Position numbers and translations under genes: made by a program | Source of the DNA: CAYPIE01 sp964410665 | Lineage (GTDB): Bacteria; Planctomycetota; Planctomycetia; Gemmatales; Gemmataceae | Length of the DNA: 64,000 bases | Direction: 5' to 3' | NCBI GenBank assembly: GCA_964410665.1 | Contig: CAYPIE010000007.1 | Coordinates: 56,960-120,959 of the forward strand | Notes under the pieces: model-generated | What the model was told of the DNA's origin: nothing | Database searches by the model: none | What the model saw: the letters and a program-made list of their open reading frames with translations, nothing else | Part shown: positions 17,363 to 25,926 of the stretch, in pieces | Layout: each line of letters begins with the position of its first letter | Numbering within the stretch: position 1 is the first letter of the stretch

Positions 17363-17422
17363 CTCAATTGAAGAGTCCTTCGAAGCGATAATCGCTCACC
17401 TCGAGTCACTGCGGTCCGAACA

Positions 17423-18721
17423 TCAAAGCAAGTCATACGGTCCAAACAAATCATCTTCATCATCACTCGCAGAATTCGAGCGTATAAACAAGAGCGTGAG
17501 TGTGTCCAGCGACAGCATACCATCGGGATGATTGTGCACCCCGCCACCCTGACCAACTCCGGGGGTGGCTCCCAAGCCACCAACTGCTTGATTGTTGACG
17601 ATGGTGGAGCGAGTGAAGCTGGCTTGAGAGCCTGCCGAAATCGAGACGCCCCCACCCAAACCATTGCCACCGGTCAGACCCAAGCCGCCGTGTGCCTGAT
17701 TGTTGATGAAGGTGCCGCGGCTGACCGTAACAACTCGCAATAACATTTCGAATCCTGACAACTTGTTGAGTCCTGGAGAGGTGAGTACTCCGATTCCCTG
17801 TCCCCCGCCCTGTCCCGTCCCGCCGGAGCCCATCGGACTGCCGATTCCACCCTGAACGTGGTTACCGAAGAAGGTGTTGAATTCGAGGGTAGCGATCACG
17901 CCCGAGAGTGCCGCAACCGCACCTCCAGTTGCTAGACCGCCGTTGCCCGTTGTTCCCCCGCCCATCCCGCCTGCTGCAAAGTTCCCTGAGAAGCTGTTAC
18001 TCTCGAGAACGGCTTCGCCCCCTAAACACATCCCGACCGCGGCTCCTGCGGCTTCGCCTCCGTTCCCACCATCTTCAGCCCCGCTGCCGCCTAGGGCTAA
18101 ATTCCCAACGAAGGAATTGCCCAGGAGAGTCAGTGATGCTGCGGAGTTGCCAAAGGGGGAGAAGTTCGTGCTCACGATCGCTCCGCCGATTGCCGCACCT
18201 CCAGATGCTTGCAAGCTACCGTCTAGAAGATCGGTCCCGGTCCCTCCGATGACCACGTTCCTCAAAAACTGGGTCGATTCCACTTCGAGCGTACCATGAA
18301 AGTTGGTGATTGCTCCCCCCATGGCGAATCCAGAAAATGGGAAAATACCCGGGAGCATGGTAAAACCAACGACCGACTGGGCAATATTGTCGCTGAACGA
18401 GCTGTCTTGGCTGCGTAACGTTGGCGGTTGGGTGGCGCCACCGTCTGGGGTCGGTCCCGAGTCACTCGTGATCGCTCCGCCTACCGCGATGGCCGTGCCG
18501 AATGAGCTGTTCTGGACATAGCGGGTCCGGATCAAGTTCAAGGTGCCACCAAACTCGTTGGCTATCGCTCCACCTGCAGAAGCGGTCAGGGCATCAGCCC
18601 GATTGCCTACCAACGCCACATCTTCGAGTGTGACGGTGGCTCCGAGACTATACAAACCGCCACCCCAGCCAAAACCTGTATCGACCGGAAAACTTGGGGC
18701 ATCCGTTGCCAGATCGCGCAT
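17423..18721 (-). CDS. Right-handed beta-helix (polymorphic outer-membrane-like) repeat protein, probably 5'-truncated
   Basis: 432 residues built from Gly/Asn-rich strands such as SAGGAIANEFGG, AAIGGAIVSTN, GGNGGEAAGAAV and NNQAHGGLGLTGGNGLGGGV, the pattern of right-handed beta-helix adhesin-like proteins. The C-terminus (SNSASDDEDDLFG) is the usual natural end of planctomycete proteins of this kind. No signal peptide, FEPLEDR motif or N-terminal cap is present. The in-frame sequence before 18724 is non-repeat and closes at a stop at 18806-18808. The most likely explanation is a 3' remnant of a longer surface-protein gene. A short cytoplasmic version is less likely. Confidence 0.6.
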   Translation of the reverse strand: MRDLATDAPSFPVDTGFGWGGGLYSLGATVTLEDVALVGNRADALTASAGGAIANEFGGTLNLIRTRYVQNSSFGTAIAVGGAITSDSGPTPDGGATQPPTLRSQDSSFSDNIAQSVVGFTMLPGIFPFSGFAMGGAITNFHGTLEVESTQFLRNVVIGGTGTDLLDGSLQASGGAAIGGAIVSTNFSPFGNSAASLTLLGNSFVGNLALGGSGAEDGGNGGEAAGAAVGMCLGGEAVLESNSFSGNFAAGGMGGGTTGNGGLATGGAVAALSGVIATLEFNTFFGNHVQGGIGSPMGSGGTGQGGGQGIGVLTSPGLNKLSGFEMLLRVVTVSRGTFINNQAHGGLGLTGGNGLGGGVSISAGSQASFTRSTIVNNQAVGGLGATPGVGQGGGVHNHPDGMLSLDTLTLLFIRSNSASDDEDDLFGPYDLL

Positions 18722-19004
18722 CACTCGAACTGGCGGGCAGCAGAAGTGATAATGGAATCCAAATATTTCTCTCAGATTCCACTGCCTAGCTATCTTATCA
18801 ACTGATCATCGACGTCAAGGGATTACTGGATTTTCTTTGCTCTGCCCAATCCGTTCGGCTCATCCGATCTTGGGTGAAGCTTGGCTCAGCTCTGATCGGA
18901 CCTTTATCCACTTCGATTGTGTCGACTCAAACAGGTACCTTGGCCGGCGCGGATCCAGCCGTCCTCCACGCGACCCGTCTGGTGACCAAGGAAGAACTCG
19001 TGCC

Positions 19005-20750
19005 TTAGCTGTGCGGAGACGAGCGACCGAGTCGCTTGAGCACCTCAGTTAGTGGTAAGGTGTTGAAAATGTCTTCTTTGCGAAGCCATGCACGCCGGGC
19101 AACATCGATGCCAAATCGGAAGTACGCAAGTTCTCCCGTGGAATGGGCATCGGGATTGATCACCAGCGGAATGCCCAAAGCGCGGGCCCGCTTACAATGC
19201 ACCCAGTCTAGATCGAGCCGAGAGGGTTGTGCATTGATCTCGATCATCTTGCCGTGCTCTGCTGCGGTATGCAGGACTGCGTCGAGATCGACCTTGTAAC
19301 CCTCGCGCTGCAGTAGCAGTCGTCCGGTGGCGTGCCCGAGCATGGTTGCCCGCGGGTGGGCCAGAGCCCGACATATCCGCTTCGTCATCTTGTCGATAGG
19401 CATGTCGAACATCGTATGCACACTCACAACCACGTAATCGAATTGCGCCAGGAGCTCATCCGCATAATCCAACGACCCATCGGGCAGGATGTCGCATTCG
19501 ATCCCTTTTAAAATTCGCAGCTGTTTCCGCTGGGCATTCAACGCATCGATTTCTTCATGTTGCTGCCGTACCCGTTCCGGACTCAAGCCGCGTGCAACCG
19601 TCAGGGATTGCGAATGATCGCCGATCCCCAAATACTGGAGGCCTAATTGCTCGGCCGCCTCGGCCATCTCAGCGAGAGTATTCTTCCCATCTGAATACGT
19701 TGTATGATTATGAAACACTCCCTGGATATCGCTGGCTTCCACCAGAGTTGGCAAAGGACCTTGTTCCGCCAATTCGATTTCCCCGGTGTCTTCGCGCATC
19801 TCGGGCGGGATCCAGACCAAATTCAGGGCTGCATACACCTCCTCTTCGGAAGTACAAATCACCTTTCCGGTAGGCCCCGCCAGCTCATACTCGTTGAGCT
19901 TGAGATTACGCTCCTGGGCACGGTCGCGGAGCCGCTTATTGTGCTCGCGCGAACCCGTAAAATGTACAAGCGCGTAAGCAAAAGCAGTATCGGACACAAT
20001 CCGCAGATCCGCATTGAGCACCACCCGACGGCTGCCCAGCGTCAACGCGGCGATGATGCTCGACTTGGTCTCGCCATGGCTCGTCACTTGGAGAACCTCC
20101 GGCAACTTCACAAAGGCGTCCATGATCGGCTGGGGGGCATCAGAACTCAATAGAATGTCGATATCTTTTGCTGTTTCGCGGCGTCGCCGCAAACTCCCAC
20201 ACAGTGCCGAGCGAATCACCCCTGGCAGAGCGCTCAACTGCTCTAGCAAGCGTTGTCCTAGCGGATAGGCCTGATCAAACCGAACCCGCATTCCGACTTC
20301 ATCGATAAAGCGGATGCCGTCGAGAATCTTTTGCTGGGTTTTGCTGCCAAAGCCTTTGAGCTTGGCGACCACTCCTGAATCACACGCTTGACGCAAGCTT
20401 GTAATGTCTTGAATGCCCAACTCCTGCTGGAGCATGCGAATCTTCTTGGGACCAAGACCCGGAATACGAGTCATCTGCATCATCCCTTCGGGGATGCTCG
20501 CGCGGAGTTGTTCCAGATAGGGCAAACCTCCAGTTTGTACCAGAGTCGCAATCTTGTCACGGAGGGTTTCCCCGATCCCACGAATGCTTGCGAGTTTCCC
20601 CGCCGAAACCAGGTCGCTGAGATCTTCATGAAGCCCGAGGATGGTGCGGGCTCCATTCAGATAGGCATTGACCCGAAACGTGTTCTCACCCTGGAGTTCG
20701 AGCAACAGCCCGATTTCCTCCAGAGCTGCCGCGACTTGTTCCTTGGTCAT
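19005..20750 (-). CDS. polX: Family X DNA polymerase with PHP phosphoesterase domain
   Basis: 581 residues, in the order helix-hairpin-helix N-domain (LLLELQGENTFRVNAY; SIRGIGETL; IPGLGPKKIRML), nucleotidyltransferase palm with GSLRRRRETAKDIDIL (two catalytic Asp, ~185-200) and a third Asp in LNADLRIVS, then the C-terminal PHP domain (~345-581) with metal ligands in FHNHTTYSDG, GIGDHSQS, KGIECDI, SVHTM and NPDAHST. Bacterial PolX fills short gaps in base-excision repair and has PHP-dependent 3'-5' exonuclease. The start ATG 20750 has GAGAG upstream; the frame is open to 20876 but the added residues do not match the family. Confidence 0.93.
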   Translation of the reverse strand: MTKEQVAAALEEIGLLLELQGENTFRVNAYLNGARTILGLHEDLSDLVSAGKLASIRGIGETLRDKIATLVQTGGLPYLEQLRASIPEGMMQMTRIPGLGPKKIRMLQQELGIQDITSLRQACDSGVVAKLKGFGSKTQQKILDGIRFIDEVGMRVRFDQAYPLGQRLLEQLSALPGVIRSALCGSLRRRRETAKDIDILLSSDAPQPIMDAFVKLPEVLQVTSHGETKSSIIAALTLGSRRVVLNADLRIVSDTAFAYALVHFTGSREHNKRLRDRAQERNLKLNEYELAGPTGKVICTSEEEVYAALNLVWIPPEMREDTGEIELAEQGPLPTLVEASDIQGVFHNHTTYSDGKNTLAEMAEAAEQLGLQYLGIGDHSQSLTVARGLSPERVRQQHEEIDALNAQRKQLRILKGIECDILPDGSLDYADELLAQFDYVVVSVHTMFDMPIDKMTKRICRALAHPRATMLGHATGRLLLQREGYKVDLDAVLHTAAEHGKMIEINAQPSRLDLDWVHCKRARALGIPLVINPDAHSTGELAYFRFGIDVARRAWLRKEDIFNTLPLTEVLKRLGRSSPHS

Positions 20751-21467
20751 GGGTTCTCTCGCAATCCAAAAGGATTTTCCAGCAGGATACTTCAGCTGTT
20801 CCCTGGACGGAATGTCGGCTGGTTGAGGCTTCGAATACGATATCCCTTCCATCAAGTAAGAACGATCGATAATCACAATGGGTTGTATTGGGGTGCGCGA
20901 TCGACGGACCTCCGCCCTCGCGTGCTCCCAACGACCTCGATCTCACAAACAGCGATCCTTTGGCACACTCTCACCATGGTCAGTCGATCCAGAACAGCGC
21001 GGCTGGATTACTGTCTCACAGGAATGGTTCACTCTTGCTCGATTCTTATTGAGTGAACACGTAGGAATCCACACCGAAGCGGAAACTGGTTGATGATGAT
21101 GTTCTATGATTTCGAATGGTCTGGCGGTTGATCCTCCTTCCCGTGACTCGACCAGCGGTTGATCGCGTTTACTGGAGTTCGCCATCGAAACTTCGTCCGG
21201 AGCCAATCCCTTCGCAGCGTGGGCCATCTATGGATGATTGTTTTGTATTTCGAACAATTGATGGCTTTCCAGGACCGAGTGAGTTCACAAACGGAGTGCG
21301 ACACCCCGGGCAAGATGCGTGATCGCGTGCTCTCACTAGGGGTAGTGTTCATCCGCGAACTGGTTGTTTCGGTGGCCAAGGTCGGCTGCTATCCCGGGAA
21401 CTCAATGACTTGGTCTCATCGACCAACACCAAGCGGCAATGCACCCGACCTCCGGAGGCAGATCCCC
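20751..21467. other. Intergenic stretch without recognised gene
   Basis: About 700 bp between the polX start and gvpK. Several open frames cross it on both strands but none shows a family motif, a convincing ribosome-binding site or consistent coding character. It should hold the two divergent promoters; I could not identify them. Confidence 0.4.
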
Positions 21468-21812
21468 ATGGCTGAACCCAGCAGTGAAGATCTGACAGTT
21501 GCCCTCGTCGCGGTTTTACAGGCACAAGGGATCGCTCGCTCCGACTCCTCAGGCCGGCTTGAATTCTGCCAGGACAACCTCAAGCAAGGATTTGGCACCA
21601 TTGTCTTGACCGTAGTCGAACTGCTCCGCGAACTCCTCGAGCGGCAGACAATTCGTTATATGGAGTCCGGCACACTCGAAGACGCTCAGGCCGAAGCGCT
21701 TGGACAGACTTTTCTGCAACTTGCCGAACAGATCCAGGCTCTCAAGAAGCAATTTAAGATTACCGATGAACAATTAAACCTTGACTTGGGTCCTCTTCGG
21801 GAACTCCGATGA
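21468..21812 (+). CDS. gvpK: GvpK-like gas vesicle protein, isolated gene
   Basis: This is a 114-residue protein whose C-terminal ~75 residues match gas vesicle protein K: LKQGFGTIVLTVVELLRELLERQ, then LGQTFLQLAEQIQALKKQF, and the hallmark end LNLDLGPL. GvpK is an accessory protein of gas vesicle assembly in known clusters. The start ATG 21468 has GGAGG at 21454-21458. The open frame runs upstream to 21159 but the added sequence is not GvpK-like. No gvpA, gvpN, gvpF/L, gvpO or other gvp gene is seen in the window. The gene is therefore either a remnant, a displaced cluster member, or used for something else. Confidence 0.82.
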   Translation: MAEPSSEDLTVALVAVLQAQGIARSDSSGRLEFCQDNLKQGFGTIVLTVVELLRELLERQTIRYMESGTLEDAQAEALGQTFLQLAEQIQALKKQFKITDEQLNLDLGPLRELR

Positions 21813-22040
21813 TTCATGGATTGCGCTGATCTCATCCATTCAAGACGCCTTCTCTTTCCTCGAACATCTCCCACTGGGACTCCACCGTTCCAAAGTCGAT
21901 CTGGATGACCTTCCGCCTTTTCGCCAATCGTCGGACCAGATGCCTCGTGGCGATCTTCACACATTTCACGTTGTCCGCTGCTTCAAGGGTCTGGTATCAC
22001 AAATAAACTGCAATTTCTTCTCCAACGGGTGGATACGGTG

Positions 22041-22943
22041 ATGCCAAATCGACTGATGATTGGATTCATCCTGGTATTTTGGCTGGGAACGTCCACTTGG
22101 TTTATTTACCGTGAGTATGCACAGTGGTGGTTATCAGATGGACCTCCACCGGTGCTGTTCGGGCTCGAGGAAGAAGCTCGCACGGTGGCTTTGCCGGTGA
22201 GTTGGAATGTGTATCTCAATGGCGAAGAAGTTGGTTATGCGGTCACCTCGACCCTCTATGACCGCAACCGCGATGCCTTTATGCTGGAAAACCATTTGTA
22301 TGATTTCCTCATCCAGGTAAAGGTATTCCAGTTGGCGATTGCGATCAAAGTGCCAAAATTGATAACGCAATTATGGGTGAGCCGCGAACAGGGAAGTCTG
22401 CAAGAAGTGCAAGCAAACATCGACATTGAGATTGCCCTTGCCGCATTTCCACCGGTCAAAGTCACAAGTGAATTCACGGGGCTGGTCAAGAACGGTCAAC
22501 TGACTTCCCAGGGACGGCTTGATTCAAGCCTCTTTCCATCCTTTCAAGCCGACTTGGAGCCCATGCCGATTTCCAGTGGTTCCGTCTTGGACCCATTGCA
22601 TCCGCTGGATCGCTTGCCAGACATCTGGCCAGGACGCCGCTGGAGCCAACCGCAATTTAATCCGCTTGCTGAAGTCGTGTTGAATAGCATCCAGCAACTC
22701 CCGATCCCCGAGGTGATCAAGGGCTTGCCACGCCAGAAGCTCCTTCGCGCGGAAGTGTTGTCCCAGACTCAGTCCCTTGCATGGGGCGATGAACCCGTAG
22801 CGTGTTGGGTAATCGAATACACCAACGAAGATCATGATGTAGTCGCCCGAACATGGGTGGAAGCCGCCAGCGGCAAAGTTCTTCGCCAGGAAGCTCAAGA
22901 CCAAACCCTTGGGGGCAACATGGTCCTACAGCGAAGGAAATGA
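22041..22943 (+). CDS. Conserved-looking membrane-anchored protein of unknown function
   Basis: 300 residues, not recognised. One N-terminal membrane helix (~5-22, LMIGFILVFWLGTSTWFIY) precedes a soluble domain expected outside the cytoplasm. A segment of the type 'VYLNGEEVGYAVT ... RDAFMLENHLYDFL' resembles secreted lipid- or polymer-binding beta-sheet proteins, but no family can be named. The C-terminal part (VACWVIEYTNEDHDVVARTWVEAASGKVLRQEA) again has beta-strand rhythm. The start ATG 22041 is preferred over GTG 22029; a GGTGGA sequence lies upstream. It stands 228 bp after gvpK on the same strand, without evident functional link, and converges with the gene at 23068. Confidence 0.65.
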   Translation: MPNRLMIGFILVFWLGTSTWFIYREYAQWWLSDGPPPVLFGLEEEARTVALPVSWNVYLNGEEVGYAVTSTLYDRNRDAFMLENHLYDFLIQVKVFQLAIAIKVPKLITQLWVSREQGSLQEVQANIDIEIALAAFPPVKVTSEFTGLVKNGQLTSQGRLDSSLFPSFQADLEPMPISSGSVLDPLHPLDRLPDIWPGRRWSQPQFNPLAEVVLNSIQQLPIPEVIKGLPRQKLLRAEVLSQTQSLAWGDEPVACWVIEYTNEDHDVVARTWVEAASGKVLRQEAQDQTLGGNMVLQRRK

Positions 22944-22995
22944 AACAGGCATTCTCGGCCGGGATGATGCCACGCCTTGACCGAGGTACTGCACG

Positions 22996-23013
22996 CAGCG
23001 TGAAACCACGCTG
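22996..23013. terminator. Hairpin between convergent genes
   Basis: CAGCGTG (22996-23002), loop AAAC, CACGCTG (23007-23013), a perfect 7-bp stem between the stops at 22943 and 23068. It could serve both directions; no U-tract is present on either side. Confidence 0.4.
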
Positions 23014-23067
23014 TCGGCTTACAGGAGGGTGGTGTCGTGGCCCGGCCGGATTGCGGAAAAGCGGGTG

Positions 23068-23640
23068 CTATTCCACGACCTTGATGGTCACGGCTTCACT
23101 TTTGAGGGTCACTCGTGCAAACCCCTGTCGATCAACCTTGCGGTTGGGTGGAGGAGGCTTGATACCCGTTTGCAACTCGGCAGTAACCTTACACGAGCCC
23201 GCTTCGGTAAAGTACGCGCGTTTTTCGGCCATGCGGAAGCCAAATTGTAGAGATTCCAGTGAAATCTTGACGGACTGCCCAGGCTTCAGGGTTTCAACCG
23301 TCGGCAGGCGAAATTCCCGAGTAAAAATCTGCTGGGCGATCACCGTCACCGCCCCTGCGCCTTTCAACTTCAGCTCAAGACGAACTGGATCGCCTTTCTT
23401 CCATACCTGGACGTTCTGACGACTGCGGTTACGGAGTTGCAACGACCAGCCTACTTTGGGGGCGTTGGGTTTCCTCGGAACATCCTTGAGATATGCCATA
23501 TACTGTTCCGCCGATTTGCCCATACGATCGAGCTTGATCGGTGCTTCATTCACGATCAGCTTGAGGGCAATTGGTAGCTCCTCATCGGCCATGATCGGCG
23601 CGATCATGGTGAACGACAGCAAACCTGCGATCCAACGCAT
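23068..23640 (-). CDS. Secreted protein of unknown function
   Basis: 190 residues beginning with a signal peptide (MRWIAGLLSFTMIAPIMADEE, cleavage likely after MA). The body has beta-sandwich-like strands (WSLQLRNRSRQNVQVWKKGDPVRLELKLKGAGAVTV; LKPGQSVKISLESLQFGFRMAEKRAYFTEAGSCKVTAEL), resembling small immunoglobulin-like or BsuPI-type periplasmic domains, but no catalytic motif is seen. The start ATG has a strong AGGAGGT ribosome-binding site six bases upstream. It is the third gene of a minus-strand run glcD - membrane protein - this gene, so a shared transcript is plausible. The function is unknown. Confidence 0.7.
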   Translation of the reverse strand: MRWIAGLLSFTMIAPIMADEELPIALKLIVNEAPIKLDRMGKSAEQYMAYLKDVPRKPNAPKVGWSLQLRNRSRQNVQVWKKGDPVRLELKLKGAGAVTVIAQQIFTREFRLPTVETLKPGQSVKISLESLQFGFRMAEKRAYFTEAGSCKVTAELQTGIKPPPPNRKVDRQGFARVTLKSEAVTIKVVE

Positions 23641-23672
23641 TTGGAGACCTCCTGGACAAAAAGCGACCTTAA

Positions 23673-24287
23673 CTATTCCGACGAGGGCGATGTACGCAAA
23701 GTTTGTTCCTCGTCCCGCAAGGGAGGGGAACCATGCCCTTGTCCCCCGGACAGGATGCCAATGGCAAAAACCAATGCCATTCCGATGAAGAACCAGCGAT
23801 CAAATAGCAATCGATATGCCTCGAGGTTCTGAATGGATTCCACCAGTTCAGCGCGGCCAAGCTCGAGCGGCTCGCGATAGTGTTTCTGTCGTAAGGCTTC
23901 GGCTAATTCATCGCGACGCTGCTCGGCTTGAAGCTGCGAGTGCCGGAGCTCCGCCAGGGCCGCGCGGTTAGTGGTCGTCTCGGAGACGTCGAGTGAGCGT
24001 TGCAACAGCTGGAGCAATTGATCATTGAGATCCACACTCTCGTTGACCAGGTCATGTTGCAGTTGAGCGAGTCGGCGATCTTCATCCAAGGCAGACATCG
24101 ATTCGGGGGGGCGATAGCCAAGCCAAATGGCGAGGGGCAAAGGAAGCATGAGGAGGATGGACACGCAGCGGACCCGGAAGGTCCGCGTCGGAGCACGCGT
24201 GAACAAGGGAATATAGCCGGTCGAAAGGCCCATCGAGCCAGCAAGGGCCAACCAGAAGGCTGGAATGTAGCCCAGAATTGTCAGCAT
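23673..24287 (-). CDS. Membrane protein with coiled-coil, unknown function
   Basis: 204 residues, not recognised. Two N-terminal membrane helices (ILGYIPAFWLALAGSMGLS and VSILLMLPLPLAIWLGY) are followed by a ~100-residue Glu/Gln/Arg/Leu-rich helical region, probably coiled coil (LQLLQRSLDVSE...LRHSQLQAEQRRDELAEALRQ), then a third helix (WFFIGMALVFAIGILSG) and a charged tail. The start ATG 24287 has GAGG six bases upstream; a TTG at 24305, directly after the glcD stop, is less likely. The position between glcD and a secreted protein on the same strand suggests an operon, but the topology gives no enzymatic hint. Confidence 0.68.
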   Translation of the reverse strand: MLTILGYIPAFWLALAGSMGLSTGYIPLFTRAPTRTFRVRCVSILLMLPLPLAIWLGYRPPESMSALDEDRRLAQLQHDLVNESVDLNDQLLQLLQRSLDVSETTTNRAALAELRHSQLQAEQRRDELAEALRQKHYREPLELGRAELVESIQNLEAYRLLFDRWFFIGMALVFAIGILSGGQGHGSPPLRDEEQTLRTSPSSE

Positions 24288-24305
24288 CAGTTGCCTCAGG
24301 ATCAA

Positions 24306-25769
24306 TCACATGGCGGCCCGACGACCCGGATGGGCACGCTGCAGCTTACTTGGTTCGACACACGCCCCGCTGGTGGGGAAGAGTTTATTCGGCGAGCAGC
24401 GATTCTCCGGGTTGAATGCGGTACGCAGCCGGAGCATCATCCCCAGGTCTTCAGGGCTGAACAGTTTGGGCATGAAGTCAAGTTTCTCCACGCCAATGCC
24501 ATGTTCTCCGGTAACACTACCTCCCAAAGCGATGCAGTGATCGAGAATTTCGTGACTTGCCGCGAGTACGCGGTCGATTTGCTGGGGATCACGTTCATCG
24601 AACAGTAGGATCGGGTGAATGTTGCCATCCCCGGCGTGGAACACATTGGCGATGCGCAACTCGTATTTGCGTCCAATCGCTTGGATCGTCCGCAGCATCT
24701 CGGGTAATTTGGTACGTGGCACCACACCATCTTGCGTGCAAAAGCTCGATGCCAGACGACCTATCGCTCCGAATGCCTGTTTCCGGGCTTTCCACAAGGC
24801 ACCCCGTTGGGCAGCATTCTCTGCCCGCCGCACCTCTCGGGCTCCATTCTTCAGCGCAATCGCTTCAATCTGAGCCGCCTCTTCCTCTAAGCCGGCTTCC
24901 AAGCCATCGACCTCCATGATCAAAACGGCTTCCGCATCCAGCGGAAAACCAAAGCGAAATGCCGCCTCCACGGCTTGCAGGATTAAGGCATCGAGCATTT
25001 CCAGAGCCGCTGGCACGATCCCCGCACCGATGAGATCACTAATGGTATTGGTGGCGTCATCGACCGTTTCAAACACCCCCAAAAGGGTCCGGTGAGCCTC
25101 TGGAGTCCGGGTGATCCGGACCCACGCTTTGCTCACAATCCCGAAAGTTCCTTCCGAACCAACCATCACCCCGGTAAGGTCATACCCTGGCAAGTCTTCT
25201 ACGCCACCCCCAGTGGCTACCACCGAGCCATCGGGTAAGACAAGTTCGAGTCCCAGCACGTGGTTGACGGTCACCCCGTATTTGAGAGTATGGGGGCCAC
25301 CAGAATTCGTGGCCACATTGCCTCCAATGGTACATGCCCCTTGACTGGATGGATCCGGAGCAAAGTGATAGCCGTGCGGCAAAAGCTGTCGGGTCAGCCC
25401 AAGGTTGACCACCCCTGCTTCGACCACCGCATAGCCATCCCGATAGTTGACTTCCAGGATTCGCTTCATCCGTGCCAAGCTAATCAGCACGCCACCACCC
25501 ACTGGAAGGCAGCCACCCGCCAGGCTTGTGCCCGCTCCGCGTGCCAAGAATGAAACGTTAAATTTATTACATAATTTAACAATTGATGCGATTTGGGCGG
25601 TAGTGTTGGGGAAAACCACATAATCGGGTTGGTTTTTCTCGATCGTGAACCCATCACACTCATACGCCATCAATTCGCACGGCGCGGTCAGCACGCCCGT
25701 AGGTCCAAGTAGAGCACGCAGCTGCTCGTGGAGCGACGACGGTGTCGGTGCAGCGGTGGAAGAACTCAT
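24306..25769 (-). CDS. glcD: FAD-linked oxidase, glycolate oxidase GlcD-like
   Basis: This is a 487-residue flavoprotein of the GlcD/D-lactate dehydrogenase (VAO/PCMH) family. The FAD-binding half has FLARGAGTSLAGG, DPSSQGACTIGGNVATNSGG and the pyrophosphate-contacting region. The C-terminal FAD-oxidase domain has IANVFHAGDGNIHP (metal/substrate His) and GGSVTGEHGIGVEK. It oxidises 2-hydroxy acids such as glycolate or D-lactate; which one cannot be told. The usual partner subunits GlcE and GlcF are not adjacent. It is the first gene of a three-gene minus-strand run and divergent from the phosphatase-rpiB pair. Confidence 0.9.
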   Translation of the reverse strand: MSSSTAAPTPSSLHEQLRALLGPTGVLTAPCELMAYECDGFTIEKNQPDYVVFPNTTAQIASIVKLCNKFNVSFLARGAGTSLAGGCLPVGGGVLISLARMKRILEVNYRDGYAVVEAGVVNLGLTRQLLPHGYHFAPDPSSQGACTIGGNVATNSGGPHTLKYGVTVNHVLGLELVLPDGSVVATGGGVEDLPGYDLTGVMVGSEGTFGIVSKAWVRITRTPEAHRTLLGVFETVDDATNTISDLIGAGIVPAALEMLDALILQAVEAAFRFGFPLDAEAVLIMEVDGLEAGLEEEAAQIEAIALKNGAREVRRAENAAQRGALWKARKQAFGAIGRLASSFCTQDGVVPRTKLPEMLRTIQAIGRKYELRIANVFHAGDGNIHPILLFDERDPQQIDRVLAASHEILDHCIALGGSVTGEHGIGVEKLDFMPKLFSPEDLGMMLRLRTAFNPENRCSPNKLFPTSGACVEPSKLQRAHPGRRAAM

Positions 25770-25926
25770 AAGTTCGATGCATCCCTAAGAACCAGAACAA
25801 GGTTTTGTGTATTGTAACAGCCAGCCCATGCGCGGCCGAGCGGAAGCGCTGCTTGTCGGCGTGTCAGGAGGCCGCTAAAGTGAATGGTTGGATGCTTTTT
25901 AACATCTTGGCAAGGTTGCACAGCGG

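Noticed and set aside
21781..22041. 87-codon frame between gvpK and the membrane protein gene
   Set aside because: It starts within gvpK in another frame, has no gvp similarity and no ribosome-binding site, so it is not a further gas vesicle gene.
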